From positions 5,284,501-5,348,500 of the forward strand of contig OX359189.1 of NCBI GenBank assembly GCA_947172415.1: a stretch of DNA of 64,000 nucleotides, read 5' to 3'. A program made the position numbers and the translations under genes. Source of the DNA: Chondrosia reniformis (Eukaryota; Porifera; Demospongiae; Chondrillida; Chondrillidae). Shown here one piece after another: positions 61,418 through 64,000 of the stretch (within the stretch, counting starts at the first letter, position 1; each line of letters opens with the position of its first letter). Under the pieces are notes generated by a model. It saw only the letters and a list, made by a program, of their open reading frames with translations. It did no database searches and had not been told where the DNA came from.

Positions 61418-62775
61418 CATATATGTGCAAACCAAATATTATAATTAATGTTAGTACATTATGTAGGTCTATTAAAACAACCCTATTTTTTGATGCACAC
61501 ATAGAAAAGATTACCTAAAATGGGCATATAATACAGTTGCCTGGATATTGTGAACCTATTCATACAGTATATATAGAACTATAACAATTAGGAAAAAAAA
61601 TTATTTCATATATGCATTTGAATGGTATTACAGATTTTAATTGTACATTTGTTATAACTTTGCTGTGTCTTTATAGGAAACCATTTATTAGGATTTTACA
61701 TGGCTGTTGGAAATTATAATTTCACTTACTAATCGGATAATTATAGGTACATATTTATATTGATATACTGAACAAGTTCTCAATTGATGAATACTAAACA
61801 TCTAGTGGGTAAGGAACTTCATAATGGAAGCATTGCTCAATAAATGCAGCTAATTGATTTGCATTTGTCATTTAGATACCTGTATATGTTAGGAAATGTT
61901 AATACATATGTAGTCAGATTAATTACACATGTATACGTATATTAATAGTAAATGTTTAATGATAAAAAGGCCCTCTGAATGAAATATTATACTATTATAT
62001 TGACGATGCATGATCGAATCCCACAATTCACTTTATGTAGGAGTATGCACATATTCAAAAGTTATTTCTGGACTCTTAAATCTACTGATTGATATACTCC
62101 TTCTGCACAGTAGAGTCTATAGGAATTGTCACCTGCCTAGGATGGGAATTACATTAAAATGCCTACTTCTGAATATACAGATCTAGAGTTGCAAATTTAT
62201 ATTATATTAATCCCTGATAAGTTGGTCATCTGTGTAGTGCAGAAAATCCAGTAACTCCCATGAGTGACCAGCATGTTCCAGATTACATTATTATATCTAG
62301 CTGTACATCTAGATATCTATATATAGCTACCTATAATACATGTGCATGCCTATATAATCTGCAGTTGGTTATATACGTATACATACACTTGGGATTGGAC
62401 CTAATTGGCTATATATATATATAAATAAATTAGATGGGTGACTGAAATAAGGTTAAATCTGCATTGTATATACTTGGAAAAACAATTCTTAAGCTCAAGA
62501 CTTCATTAATTTAAAATTTCCTACAATACATAGATCATGATGGTTCATCTTTCGATAATTTTGAACATCTATGAGGTGAGAATGAACCTATACCAAGGCA
62601 TCATCTTAAAAGTGGCTGGAAACCCTTTTTTACCAAAGCTTCTGTTTCCCCCTTTTCCCCAGAAATGATGTAAGTGATGATGTCACCGATAATGGCGGGA
62701 TTGGGTGTCAATAAAAAGGAGACACTTTCTTACCATCGTCAGTCGCTGAAGAAGACCCTCAGGGTCGAAACGTCG
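61418..62775. repeat. Third copy of the carboxypeptidase upstream region
   Basis: Matches 42300-43385 almost throughout, including the left arm and hammerhead-like core of the 43146-43445 element. No carboxypeptidase exon is attached on either side. It lies between the two WTAP copies. Confidence 0.8.
62745..62774 (+). ncRNA. Best hammerhead-like core in the window
   Basis: Reads CTGAAGAAGACCCTCAGGGT then CGAAACGTC. CUGANGA, a five-pair stem GACCC/GGGTC, GAAA and the palindromic ACGT followed by C match the minimal (dimer-type) hammerhead core. The exception is one extra A between CUGANGA and the stem. Confidence 0.55.
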
Positions 62776-62979
62776 ATTATATATAATAATAGACACAGTC
62801 CTTACATCATTAGGTTTATGCAGAGAATGTCAGTGCATGTCATACCCTTTGACCATGCAAATGTGTACACTCCACTGACAATATACATACTTCCGGTCCA
62901 GTAAGGAGACAGTAATATTAGCAAACAATGCATAAAAATGGAAAGAATGGTTGTCTATACCTGCTAACCCAATCAGTCA

Positions 62980-63004
62980 CTGAAAAGAACCTCTGGGTCA
63001 AACA
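62980..63004 (+). ncRNA. Hammerhead-like core, degenerate copy
   Basis: Reads CTGAAAAGAACCTCTGGGTC then AAAC. The core is damaged (GAAAAG). Downstream actcaaaatg resembles the right part of the 43146-43445 element. Confidence 0.3.
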
Positions 63005-63213
63005 AAAAGATTTATATATTCAGCAGTGTCTCTAAACACTCAAAATGCGAATAAGGCGACATCTTAAAAGTTATGTTTGATGTAGTTACACTTATTGTGT
63101 TTGTATGGCTTGAGTATAACAATATTAACATGCAAAATTATCCATGATACTGAAATTACGTTAAAACGGTTTACAATTGTAAAACAAACATTGGACACAG
63201 TTTAAATGAAACC

Positions 63214-64000
63214 CTACTCATCATTTTGTTGTATTTTCTTTTGTTTCTGTGAACTTTTTGCAATTTTAAGTTCTGCCTCAAGTTGCTTTACTTTCTGTTT
63301 CAGGTGCATTACCATACCTTGCATTCCCTCACATTCCTCATCCATCTGAAGAACATATTCACTCATTTCTACAGCATTACAGTATTGAAGCAGAAGGTAA
63401 CAACAACTTAGCACACAAAATAATAGGTATATTTGTTGTAATCATGAAGAGTTAGCAGTGGTATTGCCTACTACTGATGAAGACCTATGGGTTTAAAGAA
63501 TTCTTGTTACTATACTGCTCAAAAACTCAACAATTCATACATATGGAAAGCACTAATTGCATTTGCTCTTACTTTGGATTTAGATGTAACGTACATAATA
63601 AGAGCTACTAATAATATCTCTAAGAAAAGCAACAACACTAGCTAGAGTACAGTGGAACCAGAGATATCCTTTACCATTTTGTAAGCCTTTAAGTTCCAAA
63701 GAGTACTTTTTCTGAAGTGCTATTTCAGCTTCCAATTGTGCAATTCTTCCTTGAGACAGTTGCTTACCCAATTGCTGGTTTTCTTGTATTAAGGCTCTAC
63801 ACTTACTCATCAGTTTCTTACCAGTAACACTACAAACAAACTTATTCTGTAGAGCTAAAGTTACAGTAGCTGCAACTAACAAACAATATTATGCACTATA
63901 CATGCATTATTACCATTTCTTTTCAATGGTTCTGAATCAGTTTACAAGTGGTGATTATTGATTTTTCCGTCAAGCATAGAGCAATTAAAGTTTCAGTCCT
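63214..64000 (-). CDS. WTAP: WTAP, 3' end of gene (partial)
   Basis: WTAP (Drosophila Fl(2)d) is the coiled-coil core of the nuclear m6A writer complex that holds METTL3/METTL14. Two exons are in the window: 63675-63829 (TGKKLMSKCRALIQENQQ, LSQGRIAQLEAEIALQKKY) and the terminal exon 63214-63368 (EMSEYVLQMDEECEGMQG). They join in frame as LQN-EMSEYV, like human DELNDFIIQLDEEVEGMQ. The 5' exons lie beyond 64000. The protein ends QQNDE 51 residues into the last exon, so it lacks the long Ser-rich tail of vertebrate WTAP. 63536-64000 is a near-identical duplicate of about 60056-60520. Confidence 0.87.
63474..63500 (+). ncRNA. Hammerhead-like core in WTAP intron
   Basis: Reads CTGATGAAGACCTATGGGTT then TAAAG. 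The stem is intact but the GAAA segment is changed to TAAA. It lies between the last two WTAP exons. Confidence 0.35.

Overview
The window is eukaryotic. Genes are split by GT-AG introns, many only 40-100 bases long. Noncoding DNA is AT-rich and full of short TACGTA-rich tracts, small inverted-repeat elements and local duplications. The proteins are animal-type: UNC93, adenosine deaminase, MIIP, Rab, a PH protein, an Ig/FN3 receptor, TRRAP, an M14 carboxypeptidase and WTAP. A compact early-branching metazoan is the best fit, most likely a demosponge of the Amphimedon type. That is an inference from protein content and gene style; no search was run.

Left part (1-33.9 kb), ordinary densely packed genes. 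An UNC93-like membrane protein (+) converges on an adenosine deaminase (-, 10 exons, 355 aa). Next is an MIIP orthologue (-), which shares a 132-base divergent promoter with a Rab-like GTPase (+). The Rab converges on a coiled-coil/PH-domain protein (-, 8 exons, 576 aa). After 3 kb of intergenic DNA with a dead LINE reverse transcriptase comes an Ig/FN3 single-pass receptor (-, 9 exons, 612 aa). I joined exons by hand. Every junction closes in frame except MIIP exon 3/4.

Right part (34-64 kb), a rearranged and duplicated region. A block of TRRAP HEAT-repeat exons followed by an M14 carboxypeptidase gene occurs twice in tandem (about 34.8-43.6 kb and 50.2-59.2 kb). Copy A has an intact 419-aa carboxypeptidase; copy B has a frameshift in exon 2. 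The TRRAP pieces carry frameshifts, stops and lost splice sites and lack both gene ends, so they look like relics. The carboxypeptidase upstream region occurs a third time at 61.4-62.8 kb. A copy of the Ig receptor's first exon lies at 59.4-60.05 kb. WTAP exons occur twice (60.2-60.8 kb as a fragment; 63.2-64 kb as the 3' end of a probable real gene running off the right edge).

The most unusual signal is a dispersed family, on both strands, of a hammerhead-ribozyme-like core: CTGATGAAGACC, a short loop, then GGGTCGAAAYGTC. Several copies sit inside small elements bounded by inverted repeats, in introns and intergenic DNA. Several palindromic or TIR-bounded DNA elements are present in only one of the two duplicated blocks.
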